Shown here one piece after another: positions 24,583 through 32,109 of a stretch of 42,040 nt of DNA. Position numbers and translations under genes: made by a program. The notes below the pieces were generated by a model. The model saw only the letters and a list, made by a program, of their open reading frames with translations. It ran no database searches and had not been told where the DNA came from. How positions within the stretch are numbered: the stretch's first letter is position 1; every line of letters starts with the position of its first letter. Origin of the DNA: JBBREP01 sp036501845 (GTDB taxonomy: Bacteria; Actinomycetota; Acidimicrobiia; IMCC26256; PALSA-610); the NCBI GenBank assembly GCA_036501845.1, contig DASXZO010000063.1:1-42040 (forward strand), written 5' to 3'.

Positions 24583-25958
24583 TGATCGAAGTTCCGGCGC
24601 CGTTCCCAGTCGGTGACGTGACGGTTGAAGCTCGCCCATTCCTGCCGGGCGGTGTTCGCCAGGTGGTGGTGCACGTCTTCGCCGAACGCAGCGGTCGCGA
24701 CCGACGAGTGCTCGAACAGCTCGACCGCCTCGGCGATGTTCCACGGCACGCGCGGCACGTCGTCGGCCACGTAGGCGTTGCCGGCGAAACGCTCGCCGGG
24801 CTCGAGCTTCTGCTCGATGCCGTGCAGACCGGCCGCGATCGTCGCGGCGAACGAGAGGTAGGGGTTGGCGTCGGCGCCCGGAATGCGCGATTCCACCCGG
24901 AACGATTCGCCGTGGCCCACCATCCGGAAGCCGCACGTGCGGTTGTCGTCGCCCCACACCAGCGCGGTCGGCGCCCACGACTCCGGTTGGTAGCGCTTGT
25001 AGGAGTTGACGGTGGGCGCGTGCATCCACGCAAGTTCGCGTCCGGTGGCGATCAAACCACCGAGCCAGCCCGATGTGACCTCCGAGTGATGGAACTTGGC
25101 GTTGTTGTCCCACATCAGCGAGCGCGAGCCGTCGGTGTTCCACAGGCTCGAGTGCACGTGACATGACGAGCCGACGCGATCGATCGCGTACTTCGCCATG
25201 AACGTGATCGCGTGGCCGTGCTGGTGCGCGATCTCCTTGGCGCCGTTCTTGTAGATCACGTGCCGGTCGGCCATCGTCACTGCATCGGTGTACTCGAGGT
25301 TGATCTCGTGCTGGCCCAGCTCGGCTTCGCCCTTGCTGAACTCCACCGGCACGCCGGCGCCGTCCATGCCGTTGCGGATGGCGCGGATGATCGACTCGTC
25401 ACGCGAGGTTTGCAGGATGTGGTAGTCGAGCACCACGTTCGAGAGCGGTGCGAGGCCGTCGAAGCCCTTCGCCGCCGCCTCGTCGAGACTCTCGCGGAAG
25501 AGCAGGAACTCGAGCTCCGACGCCATCATCACGTCGTAACCGAGCGCGTGGGCACGTGCGACCTGACGTTGCAGGATGCGGCGCGGCGACACCTCGATCG
25601 GTGCACCCTCGTGCTCGTCGACCAGATCGCACATCACCAGCGCGGTGGCGGCGAGCCATGGGATGCGCCGGATGGTGGTGAGGTCGGGCCGCAGCGCGAA
25701 GTCGCCGTAACCGGTGTCCCAACTGGCGTAGCTGTAACCGGGCAGCGCCGTCATGTCGACGTCGACCGCGAGGAGGTAGTTGCACGCGTGCAGCTCGCCC
25801 TCGCCGCGACGCATCTGGCGGAGCCAGTAGTGGCCGGTCACTCGCTTGCCCATCAAGCGGCCCTGCAGGTCGGGGAAGACCACGAGGATGGTGTCGATCC
25901 GCCCCATCTCGATCTGGTCGGCGAGCTCGGCCGCGATCATCATCCCCGGCACCGACAT
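24576..25958 (-). CDS. Glutamine-synthetase-like gamma-glutamyl ligase (GlnA4/PuuA-like)
   Basis: A 460-residue glutamine-synthetase-fold ligase. It has the metal-binding ELEFLLFRE in the catalytic core, the GQHEINLEYTDAV block, the ATP-site HGHAITFMAKY with SSCHVHSSLW, and the C-terminal RVESRIPGADANPYLSFAAT. It lacks the adenylylation-loop Tyr context of true GlnA. It matches the branch that glutamylates amines (polyamines, ethanolamine) rather than ammonia. It has its own -10 (TAAGCT, 8 nt before ATG 25958) downstream of a strong hairpin, and overlaps the amidotransferase gene. By synteny it corresponds to Rv2860c (glnA4) of M. tuberculosis. Confidence 0.88.
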   Translation of the reverse strand: MSVPGMMIAAELADQIEMGRIDTILVVFPDLQGRLMGKRVTGHYWLRQMRRGEGELHACNYLLAVDVDMTALPGYSYASWDTGYGDFALRPDLTTIRRIPWLAATALVMCDLVDEHEGAPIEVSPRRILQRQVARAHALGYDVMMASELEFLLFRESLDEAAAKGFDGLAPLSNVVLDYHILQTSRDESIIRAIRNGMDGAGVPVEFSKGEAELGQHEINLEYTDAVTMADRHVIYKNGAKEIAHQHGHAITFMAKYAIDRVGSSCHVHSSLWNTDGSRSLMWDNNAKFHHSEVTSGWLGGLIATGRELAWMHAPTVNSYKRYQPESWAPTALVWGDDNRTCGFRMVGHGESFRVESRIPGADANPYLSFAATIAAGLHGIEQKLEPGERFAGNAYVADDVPRVPWNIAEAVELFEHSSVATAAFGEDVHHHLANTARQEWASFNRHVTDWERRRNFDQW

Positions 25959-25966
25959 GGCCGCGG

Positions 25967-25972
25967 AGCTTA
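25967..25972 (-). promoter_or_regulatory. -10 element of a probable leaderless promoter (GlnA4-like)
   Basis: TAAGCT on the minus strand, 8 nt before the ATG at 25958. It lies between the gene and the hairpin at 25986-26026, so the ligase can be transcribed independently of the SDR upstream. Confidence 0.5.
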
Positions 25973-25985
25973 CGTGCGAGCAGAC

Positions 25986-26026
25986 GGGCGTCGTAAAGCG
26001 TCGAATAGCGACGCTTTACGACGCCC
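25986..26026 (-). terminator. Perfect 18-bp inverted repeat with 5-nt loop
   Basis: Arms 25986-26003 and 26009-26026 are exact reverse complements around AATAG. It begins 8 bp after the SDR stop codon on the minus strand and ends 14 bp before the next -10 element. That position is ideal for a terminator of the SDR transcript. No T-tract follows. Confidence 0.65.
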
Positions 26027-26034
26027 CTCGCGAG

Positions 26035-26802
26035 TTACTCGGGGGTGACGTATGCGGCGGTGATGCCGCCGTCGACCACGAGCGACGAGCCGGTGACGTA
26101 GCTCGACTCGTCGGATGCGAGGAACAGCGCCGCTTCCACGATTTCCTCGGCGCGTGCGAGCCGGCCCATCGGGATGTGCACGAGGCGGCGCGCCTTGCGC
26201 TCCGGATCGGACATGAGCTCGGCGAGCAGAGGCGTGTCGACCGGGCCCGGGCAGAGCGAGTTGGCGCGGATTCCCTTTCGGGCCCACTCCACTGCGATCT
26301 CGCGTGTCATCGACAGCACGCCGCCCTTGCTCGACGTGTACGCGATCTGCGCGGTGGCCGCGCCCACGAGCGCCACGAACGACGCGACGTTGATGATCGA
26401 TCCGCCGCCCGACTCGATCATCGCGGGGATCGCGGCCCGGCAGCCGAGCCACACACCCTTCAAGTTGATGTCGATCACGCGCTCCCAAGTGGCCTCGGGC
26501 GTGTCGAGCACGCCGCCGTCGTCGGCAGGGAACACGCCCGCGTTGTTGTAGAGCACGTGCAGGCCGCCGAAGGTCTCGACTGCGCGCGCCACCATCGCCT
26601 CGCAGTCGGCCGCGTTCGATACGTCAGCGGGAACGAAGCATGCCTGCTCGCCGAGTTCCGCCGCCGCGGCCGCGCCGGCGTCGGCATTGGCGTCGACCAC
26701 CACGATCCGTGCGCCCTCACCCGCGAACCGCTGCGACGCGACGCGGCCCATACCGCTGCCGCCGCCGGTGATCAGCGCCACCTTCCCCTCGAGCCGCGCC
26801 AT
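26035..26802 (-). CDS. SDR-family oxidoreductase (Rv2857c-like)
   Basis: A 255-residue classical SDR with TGGGSGMGRVAS, an acidic VVVDANADAG (NAD preference), NNAGVFPADDGG, the catalytic Ser in INVASFVAL, and YTSSK. The C-terminal signature VDGGITAAYVTPE, together with LCPGPVDTPLL and RRLVHIPMGR, is nearly that of the mycobacterial Rv2857c family. In mycobacteria that gene neighbours an aldehyde dehydrogenase, an amidotransferase and glnA4. Here the aldehyde dehydrogenase is missing. A strong hairpin separates it from the ligase, so it is probably transcribed with the upstream membrane protein gene, 27 bp away. Confidence 0.88.
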   Translation of the reverse strand: MARLEGKVALITGGGSGMGRVASQRFAGEGARIVVVDANADAGAAAAAELGEQACFVPADVSNAADCEAMVARAVETFGGLHVLYNNAGVFPADDGGVLDTPEATWERVIDINLKGVWLGCRAAIPAMIESGGGSIINVASFVALVGAATAQIAYTSSKGGVLSMTREIAVEWARKGIRANSLCPGPVDTPLLAELMSDPERKARRLVHIPMGRLARAEEIVEAALFLASDESSYVTGSSLVVDGGITAAYVTPE

Positions 26803-26829
26803 CAGTGTCTGGCCATCAGCGCGTGGCCC

Positions 26830-27528
26830 TCACTCGTCGCTGACGGTGTCGGTGGTCGGGTACTGGCGGATGGCGTCGACCGTCTCCAATTGCAAATTCT
26901 CGGTGAGGCACTGGTTGAGCTCGTGCGTGCGCGAGTACTGGTTCATGCGGTCGGTGACCGGACCGCCTCCGCTCACGATCGGGATGAGGAAGTTGATGTG
27001 CTTCGCCGTCGCGCGCAGATCGCCGACGTACGACGCGCGCCGGGCCAGCATCGAATGCCAGTCGGCGGTCCAGTCGCGCAACGCGACGAGCCCGTCGTGG
27101 TTCGTCGGTGTGACGGTTGCGAACTTCGCCACCATCGTGTCGAACACGCGGTTCTCTTCGAGGATCCGCGCTTCGAGTTGTGTGCGCGTCGTGGAGTGGG
27201 TGAGCGGCGGCAGTGCCTTGAGCGTGTGGTACGCCGTGTCGCAGGCGTGTTGCACCACCGCGTGCGACTGGGCGTTGAGTGGCTCCTCGGTGGTGGGCGC
27301 GAAGGCGTCGTAGATCGCGGTACCGAAGCCGATCACGGTGAGCACGATCACCATGATGAGCGGCATGCGGTTGCGCCAGCGCCGTTTGCGATCCGGACCG
27401 TTGCCGCCACCCCCGCCGCCGTATCCGTGGGGCGGCTCGACGCCTGCACCGCCGTCCGAACCACCGGGATTGGTCGGGACGGCGGGGTACTGCGTGCGCT
27501 CGGTGTGCTGGGTGGCGTCGACTCCCAT
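26830..27528 (-). CDS. Single-pass membrane protein of unknown function
   Basis: A 232-residue protein I do not recognise. The N-terminal ~45 residues are Pro/Gly-rich (with GYGGGGGGNG), followed by a basic stretch (RKRRWRNR) and one membrane helix (MPLIMVIVLTVIGFGTAIY, about 55-75). The remaining ~155 residues would be outside. They contain two Cys (ACDTAYH and LNQCLTE) that may form a disulfide, and are predicted helical. TAGCGT lies 10 nt before the ATG, so the message may be nearly leaderless. It is separated from the OB-fold gene by 36 bp. It may be a sensor or envelope protein. Confidence 0.7.
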   Translation of the reverse strand: MGVDATQHTERTQYPAVPTNPGGSDGGAGVEPPHGYGGGGGGNGPDRKRRWRNRMPLIMVIVLTVIGFGTAIYDAFAPTTEEPLNAQSHAVVQHACDTAYHTLKALPPLTHSTTRTQLEARILEENRVFDTMVAKFATVTPTNHDGLVALRDWTADWHSMLARRASYVGDLRATAKHINFLIPIVSGGGPVTDRMNQYSRTHELNQCLTENLQLETVDAIRQYPTTDTVSDE

Positions 27529-27538
27529 GCCGGCTCCG

Positions 27539-27544
27539 ACGCTA
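27539..27544 (-). promoter_or_regulatory. -10 element of a probable near-leaderless promoter
   Basis: TAGCGT on the minus strand, 10 nt before the ATG of the unknown membrane protein, in the short gap after the OB-fold gene. Confidence 0.35.
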
Positions 27545-27564
27545 CGGGATCGACGGCCCGATTC

Positions 27565-27930
27565 TCACAACAGGCGGTAGATCGGGTTCAGCATCTGGGC
27601 CCGGCCGCGCGCGTCGCCGATCACACCCTCCACCACGATCTTGCGACCGGGCTCGATGCCGCCGATGTGGCGCCGGCCGAGGAACGTGACCACGAGCCGC
27701 CCGGTCTCGTCGACGATCGTGGCGTCGAGGGTGGGCACGCCCGCGCGCGGCTGTACCCGCACCGACGTGACCTTGCCCGTGACCACCACTGGCGTGCGCA
27801 GTTGCGTCTCGGCGATCGGCACGGCGCGGGCGGTCATGCGCAAGACCGGGTTGGTCGCCGCGCTCGTCTCCTCGTCGTGGGGCCAACACTGGTCAGCGCC
27901 CCGCTCGCGCCAACGCTGCAGGAACGTCAT
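27565..27930 (-). CDS. OB-fold nucleic-acid-binding-type protein
   Basis: A 121-residue small protein. From about residue 45 the strand pattern VVVTGKVTSVRVQP, LDATIVDETGRLVVTFLGRRHIGGIEPG, KIVVEGVI fits a five-stranded OB fold of the tRNA-anticodon/RecG wedge type. The GRRHIxGIxPG loop is shared by actinobacterial proteins of this kind. The ATG overlaps the permease stop by 4 bp (ATGA), so the two are translationally coupled. OB-fold genes next to potassium/APC permease genes are a recurring arrangement in actinobacteria as I recall it. Whether it binds nucleic acid or a small ligand is not known. Confidence 0.75.
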   Translation of the reverse strand: MTFLQRWRERGADQCWPHDEETSAATNPVLRMTARAVPIAETQLRTPVVVTGKVTSVRVQPRAGVPTLDATIVDETGRLVVTFLGRRHIGGIEPGRKIVVEGVIGDARGRAQMLNPIYRLL

Positions 27931-30026
27931 GCGTGCACCTCGCTGTCACCTTCGGCGTCGTTGTGATGCGCAGCTGCCGCGCGTTCGGCAGCGTGCTCGC
28001 CTGTCGCGCGGCGCGCGCTGAGCTGATACGGCACGATCGTGACGTTCGCGTGGGGCAAACCCGCCAGCGCCTCCACGATGTGTTTCGACGTGTTGTCGTG
28101 CAGCAGCTGGTGCCAACTCCGGCGGTACTGGCGCTGGGGCACGAGCACGGTCACCTCGGTGTCGCCGTCGGCGAGTTCCTGGGCGACGACCTCGGCGAGG
28201 CTGCGCGGCACGCGCCGGTCGGCGCATTCCACGATCTCGAGCGGCACGCGCGACAGCCCGAGCCGGGTCCATTCCTGCGCCAGCTCGTCGGCGGCGCGCA
28301 TGTCGACGGCTGCGTGCACGGCGCGCAGCTCGTCGGGCACGAGCGCCCGCGCGTACTGGATGGCCCGCGCCGCGCTGTTGTCGAGCCTGTCGACGGCAAC
28401 GATCACCACGTGACGCCGGAGTACTGGCGCGGCCGCAGCGGCGCGCGCCTCGTGCTCGAGCTCGTCGGCCTCGGCTTCGTACTGGCGGTTGAGACGCACG
28501 AGCAGTGCCACCATCACGGGCACGAGGATGATGACGAACCAGGCACCGTGGGTGAACTTCGTGACCGCGATGATGATGTCGACCACGAACGACAACACCG
28601 CGCCGATGCCGTTGATCCAGATGCCGTGCTTCCACCCCGGCTCTCGCTTGGTCCAGTGGTGCTTCGTCATGCCCGCCTGCGACAGCGTGAAGCTCGTGAA
28701 CACGCCGATCGCGTAGAGCGGGATAAGGCGGTCGACCTTGGCATCGGTGACGATCACCAGCCCGGCTGCGCACGCGGCGAGGGCGATGATGCCATTCGAG
28801 AACACGAGCCGGTGGCCGCGCTTGGTGAGCTGCTTCGGCATGAAGTTGTCGCCGGCGTGGAAGCTTGCAAGCCGTGGGAAGTCGGCGAAACTTGTGTTGG
28901 CGGCGAGCACGAGAATCAGCAACGTGGCGATCTGCATGGCGCCGTACAGCGCGTTGCGGCCGCCGAACACCTCCTGGGCGATCTGCGAGATCACCGTCGG
29001 CGTGCCGCTCGTGAACACGGCGGGCTTCACCTTCGTTGACAACAGCGAGAGCCCGAGGAACAAGGTGCCGAGCGTGCCGCCCATGATGAACAGCGCCTTG
29101 CGGGCGTTCAACCACTCGGGCTTGCGGAACGCGGTCACACCGTTCGAGATTGCTTCGACGCCGGTGACGGCCGCGCCGCCAGATGCGAAGGCACGCAGCA
29201 CGACGAAGAGCGCGGCACCGTAGAGAAGACCGTTACCGGGACCACCGTGTCGTGTGATGGAACCGGCCGGCCAGTGGCCGTGCGCCATCCCGGGATGCAG
29301 CATCGAGAGGTCGCCGTTGAACCACTTGAAGAACCCCATCGTCAACAGCAGCGCGCCCATGCCGATGAAGAAGTAGGTGGGGATCGCAAAGACGAGTCCC
29401 GACTCGCGCACGCCCTTCAAGTTGCCGCCGGCGATGATCGCGATGAAGCCGACCGAGATGATCACGCTCCATGCACCGAGCGACGGCACCAGCGACACCA
29501 GCGCAGCCGTTCCTGCCGACACCGATACGGCGACGGTCAGGATGTAGTCGGTGAGCAGCGCGACACCGGCCACCTGCGCGGGCAGCAGGCCGAAGTTGTC
29601 GCGCGTCACCATGTACGCGCCACCTGCGGTGGGGTAGGCCTTGATCGTCTCCCGGTAGGAGAGGATCAAGAACATCAACACCACGATCAGGGCGAAGGTG
29701 ATCGGGACGACCAGGCTGAACGCGGCGATCCCGATCGCGCCGATGAGCACGGTGAGGATCTGCTCGGTGGCGTAGGCCGACGAGGAGATGCAGTCCGACG
29801 AGAACACCGCGACGGCGGTGGGGATGCCGAGTCGCTCATGCTCGAGTTGGTCGGTGGTGAGTGCCGGGCCGAGGATGCGCTTCTTGACCCTGTACCCGCG
29901 GGATTCTGGGAGCTCGATCGCCGGTCGGCGTGCGGTCAGCGAATTCGCCGCCGCGGGCGGCGCGGCGGCGGTCGTAGACCCGGCGGACTCGGTGTCAGTG
30001 GTGTCGGTGGTGGCCATCGCAACCAT
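27927..30026 (-). CDS. APC-superfamily permease, KimA-like (potassium uptake)
   Basis: A 699-residue membrane transporter. After a cytoplasmic N-terminus come about 12 helices beginning VAVFSSDCISSSAYATEQIL. Further conserved parts are LSYRETIKAYPTAGGAY, LLTDYILTVAVSVSAG, ASGGAAVTGVEAISNG, LVLAANTSFADFPRL and RLIPLYAIGVFTSFTLSQ. These blocks align by eye with Bacillus KimA (YdaO), a potassium-proton symporter. The last ~150 residues form a soluble USP-like alpha/beta domain, also as in KimA. ATG 30026 is preferred; ATG 30017 is possible, and longer readings would intrude on the histidine kinase promoter. It is divergent from KdpDE-like genes and coupled to the OB-fold gene. Confidence 0.85.
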   Translation of the reverse strand: MVAMATTDTTDTESAGSTTAAAPPAAANSLTARRPAIELPESRGYRVKKRILGPALTTDQLEHERLGIPTAVAVFSSDCISSSAYATEQILTVLIGAIGIAAFSLVVPITFALIVVLMFLILSYRETIKAYPTAGGAYMVTRDNFGLLPAQVAGVALLTDYILTVAVSVSAGTAALVSLVPSLGAWSVIISVGFIAIIAGGNLKGVRESGLVFAIPTYFFIGMGALLLTMGFFKWFNGDLSMLHPGMAHGHWPAGSITRHGGPGNGLLYGAALFVVLRAFASGGAAVTGVEAISNGVTAFRKPEWLNARKALFIMGGTLGTLFLGLSLLSTKVKPAVFTSGTPTVISQIAQEVFGGRNALYGAMQIATLLILVLAANTSFADFPRLASFHAGDNFMPKQLTKRGHRLVFSNGIIALAACAAGLVIVTDAKVDRLIPLYAIGVFTSFTLSQAGMTKHHWTKREPGWKHGIWINGIGAVLSFVVDIIIAVTKFTHGAWFVIILVPVMVALLVRLNRQYEAEADELEHEARAAAAAPVLRRHVVIVAVDRLDNSAARAIQYARALVPDELRAVHAAVDMRAADELAQEWTRLGLSRVPLEIVECADRRVPRSLAEVVAQELADGDTEVTVLVPQRQYRRSWHQLLHDNTSKHIVEALAGLPHANVTIVPYQLSARRATGEHAAERAAAAHHNDAEGDSEVHA

Positions 30027-30116
30027 GCAAGGCGCGGCCTCGTAGCGCCCCCGCAAGGAACGGGGGCCCGCGCGTAAAGAACTCGTGAAGACCCCGCTGC
30101 TGCCAGACTCCAGGCC

Positions 30117-31238
30117 GTGCACCTGCTCGATCGCCTCGGTGAGCTCCCGTTCGTGGCGCGCCTGGTGATGGTCGCGGGTCTGGTGGCCGCGGCCACCGGG
30201 ATCGGGCTGGCGGGCAGCCTCGATGTGGAGCAGGCCTCACTGGTGTTGCTGGTGGCGGTGGTGTGCTGCGCGTTGCTCGGCCGGTCGTGGGGTCTCCTGG
30301 GCGCCGTCGCCGCCGCGGCGCTCCTCAACCTGGCTTTCACGTCGCCGCACTGGACGCTGCGTGTCGGCGACGGCGACGACACGATCGCCCTCATCACCTT
30401 CGGCCTGATCGCGGTCACCGTGGGCGCCATCGTCTCGGCCGTCACCGAGCTGCGCGTCGACGCCGAGCGGCGGGCCATCGAAGCCGACATCGCCGCGCGT
30501 GAGCGCTACGAGCTCGAGCGAGCCGCCGAAGCCGCGCACGCCGCGGCCGAGATCTCGCGCACGCGCGCCGGCCTGTTGTCGGCCGTCTCGCACAACCTCC
30601 GCACGCCGCTCGCGGCGATCCAGGCGTCGTCGAGCGCGCTGCTCAGTGCGGGCGACACGATCACCGAAGACGAGCGGCGCGAGCTCACCGAAGCGGTGCA
30701 CGACGAGTCGATGCGGCTCGCGAACCTCGTCGCCAAGCTGCTCGACCTCGGTCGGATCCGCGCCGGCGGGCTCGAGCTCGCGCCCCAGGCCGTCGACGTG
30801 AACGGAGTGCTGCAGGCCGCGGTGCACCGGCTCGGCCCGCTACTCGGCGATCGCAAGGTGTCGATCGACGTGGCGAGCCAGCTCGACGAGGTGGTGCTCG
30901 ACCCCACGGCGTTCGACCAGGCGCTCACGAACCTGCTCGAGAACGCGATCCGCTACACACCCGCAGGGTCGCCGATCGAGCTGGTCGCCACGCAATCGCG
31001 CGGCATTGTGGAGTTCCGCATCGTCGATCACGGGCCGGGCGTACCGGCGGAGGAGCAGCCGAAGGTGTTCGACGAGTTCTACCGGGCTGGCAAGCGCTCG
31101 GAATCCGAGGGCACCGGGCTCGGTCTGGCGATCGTGAAGGCGGTGGTGCTCGCGCATCGTGGTCGCGTCTGGGTCGAGGACACAGAAGGGGGCGGCGCCA
31201 CGTTCGTGGTGCGTCTCCCGAGGGGCCATGAGTACTGA
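30117..31238 (+). CDS. Short KdpD-like sensor histidine kinase (DUF4118)
   Basis: A 373-residue membrane histidine kinase. Residues 12-110 hold three to four closely packed helices of the DUF4118 type found in KdpD. A linker follows, then the H-box SAVSHNLRTPLAAI with phospho-acceptor His 159, the N-box TNLLENAIRYTP, G1 DHGPGVP, F-box FDEFYR and G2 GTGLGLAI. The large N-terminal KdpD and USP domains of full KdpD are missing. GTG 30117 has CAGACT 7 nt upstream, a weak -10. The kinase overlaps the response-regulator gene by 11 bp. No kdpFABC genes are present, and the divergent neighbour is a KimA-like permease. Confidence 0.88.
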   Translation: MHLLDRLGELPFVARLVMVAGLVAAATGIGLAGSLDVEQASLVLLVAVVCCALLGRSWGLLGAVAAAALLNLAFTSPHWTLRVGDGDDTIALITFGLIAVTVGAIVSAVTELRVDAERRAIEADIAARERYELERAAEAAHAAAEISRTRAGLLSAVSHNLRTPLAAIQASSSALLSAGDTITEDERRELTEAVHDESMRLANLVAKLLDLGRIRAGGLELAPQAVDVNGVLQAAVHRLGPLLGDRKVSIDVASQLDEVVLDPTAFDQALTNLLENAIRYTPAGSPIELVATQSRGIVEFRIVDHGPGVPAEEQPKVFDEFYRAGKRSESEGTGLGLAIVKAVVLAHRGRVWVEDTEGGGATFVVRLPRGHEY

Positions 31239-31944
31239 CGCGCCGCTCGGCGCTGCGCACGCGCCAGTTGTTGCCGTGGTCGAGGACGACAGCGCGCTCC
31301 GACGCGCGCTGCGAACATCGCTGCGCGCCCGCGGCTTCGACGTGCACGAGCTCGCAACGGGAGAAGGCGCGATCGTGCTTGCGGCCGACGGCGTGCCCGA
31401 CGTGCTGCTGCTCGATCTCGGCCTGCCCGACATCGATGGCATCGACGTGCTCACGCGTGTGCGCGAGTTCAGTGCCGTGCCGGTGATCGTGTTGACGGCG
31501 CGCGATCGTCAGAGCGAGAAGGTGCGCGCGCTCGACGCCGGCGCCGACGACTACGTGACCAAACCGTTCGACACCGAGGAGCTCGTGGCACGCGTGCGCG
31601 CCGTGTTGCGCCGCGCGCCCGCCGGCCCGCCGGTGGCCACGAAGGTGCGCAGCGGCAACGTCGAGATCGATCTTGCGCTGCGCTCGATCACCGTCGACGG
31701 CAACGTCGTGCGGCTCACCCGCACCGAATGGCTGCTGCTCGAGCAGCTGGCCACGAACCCCGGCAAGCTGCTCACCCACGCCGAGCTGTTACGGCGGGTG
31801 TGGGGCACCGGCTACGGCACCGAGAACGAGTATCTGCGCGTGTATGTGGGCCAGTTGCGCAAGAAGCTCGGCGACGCCGCCAGCGCGCCGCGCCTCATCC
31901 TCACCGAGCCCGGCATCGGCTACCGCTGGATCGGCGAAGGCTGA
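31228..31944 (+). CDS. KdpE-like OmpR-family response regulator
   Basis: A 238-residue regulator. The receiver domain has the acidic pair in VVEDDS, the phospho-acceptor Asp 63 in LLLDLGLPD, Thr in VLTARD and Lys 112 in YVTKPFD. The C-terminal winged helix (about 145-235) has LTRTEWLLLEQL, HAELLRRVWG, YLRVYVGQLRKKL and the ending GIGYRWIGE, the OmpR/KdpE pattern. ATG 31228 has AGGGG just upstream and overlaps the kinase gene, so the pair is coupled. It probably controls the divergent KimA-like permease, the OB-fold gene, or both. Confidence 0.9.
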   Translation: MSTDAPLGAAHAPVVAVVEDDSALRRALRTSLRARGFDVHELATGEGAIVLAADGVPDVLLLDLGLPDIDGIDVLTRVREFSAVPVIVLTARDRQSEKVRALDAGADDYVTKPFDTEELVARVRAVLRRAPAGPPVATKVRSGNVEIDLALRSITVDGNVVRLTRTEWLLLEQLATNPGKLLTHAELLRRVWGTGYGTENEYLRVYVGQLRKKLGDAASAPRLILTEPGIGYRWIGEG

Positions 31945-31962
31945 CCCGCACGCGCCGCACCC

Positions 31963-32012
31963 GTTTTTGTCGCGCACCAATCGCCCCCACACCGATTGAA
32001 TCGTGACAAAAC
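31963..32012. terminator. Long imperfect hairpin after the two-component operon
   Basis: The outer arms GTTTTTGTCGCG (31963-31974) and CGTGACAAAAC (32002-32012) pair with one bulge and one G-U. Inside, CAATCG (31978-31983) pairs with CGATTG (31993-31998) across a 9-nt loop. The position 18 bp after the KdpE-like stop suits a terminator. Confidence 0.4.
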
Positions 32013-32094
32013 CGGTCCCACGCGCCTCGGCCTCGCCCCGACGCGGCCAGGCGGACGCGTCCGCGTCGCATCGGGCGCGGCATGCTCGCTCCAC

Positions 32095-32100
32095 TACCGT
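32095..32100 (+). promoter_or_regulatory. -10 element of a probable leaderless promoter (ACAD operon)
   Basis: TACCGT lies 9 nt before ATG 32110. No ribosome site is seen. The same hexamer at nearly the same spacing precedes the gene remnant at 18770. Confidence 0.45.
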
Positions 32101-32109
32101 GCGCGCCCG

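Noticed and set aside
24583..25164. N-terminal extension of the amidotransferase gene
   Set aside because: It overlaps the glutamine-synthetase-like gene entirely in another frame and lacks family motifs.
30027..30116. A c-di-AMP riboswitch before the KimA-like gene
   Set aside because: Bacillus kimA has such a riboswitch, but the 90-bp gap here is too short to hold one, and I see no matching structure.
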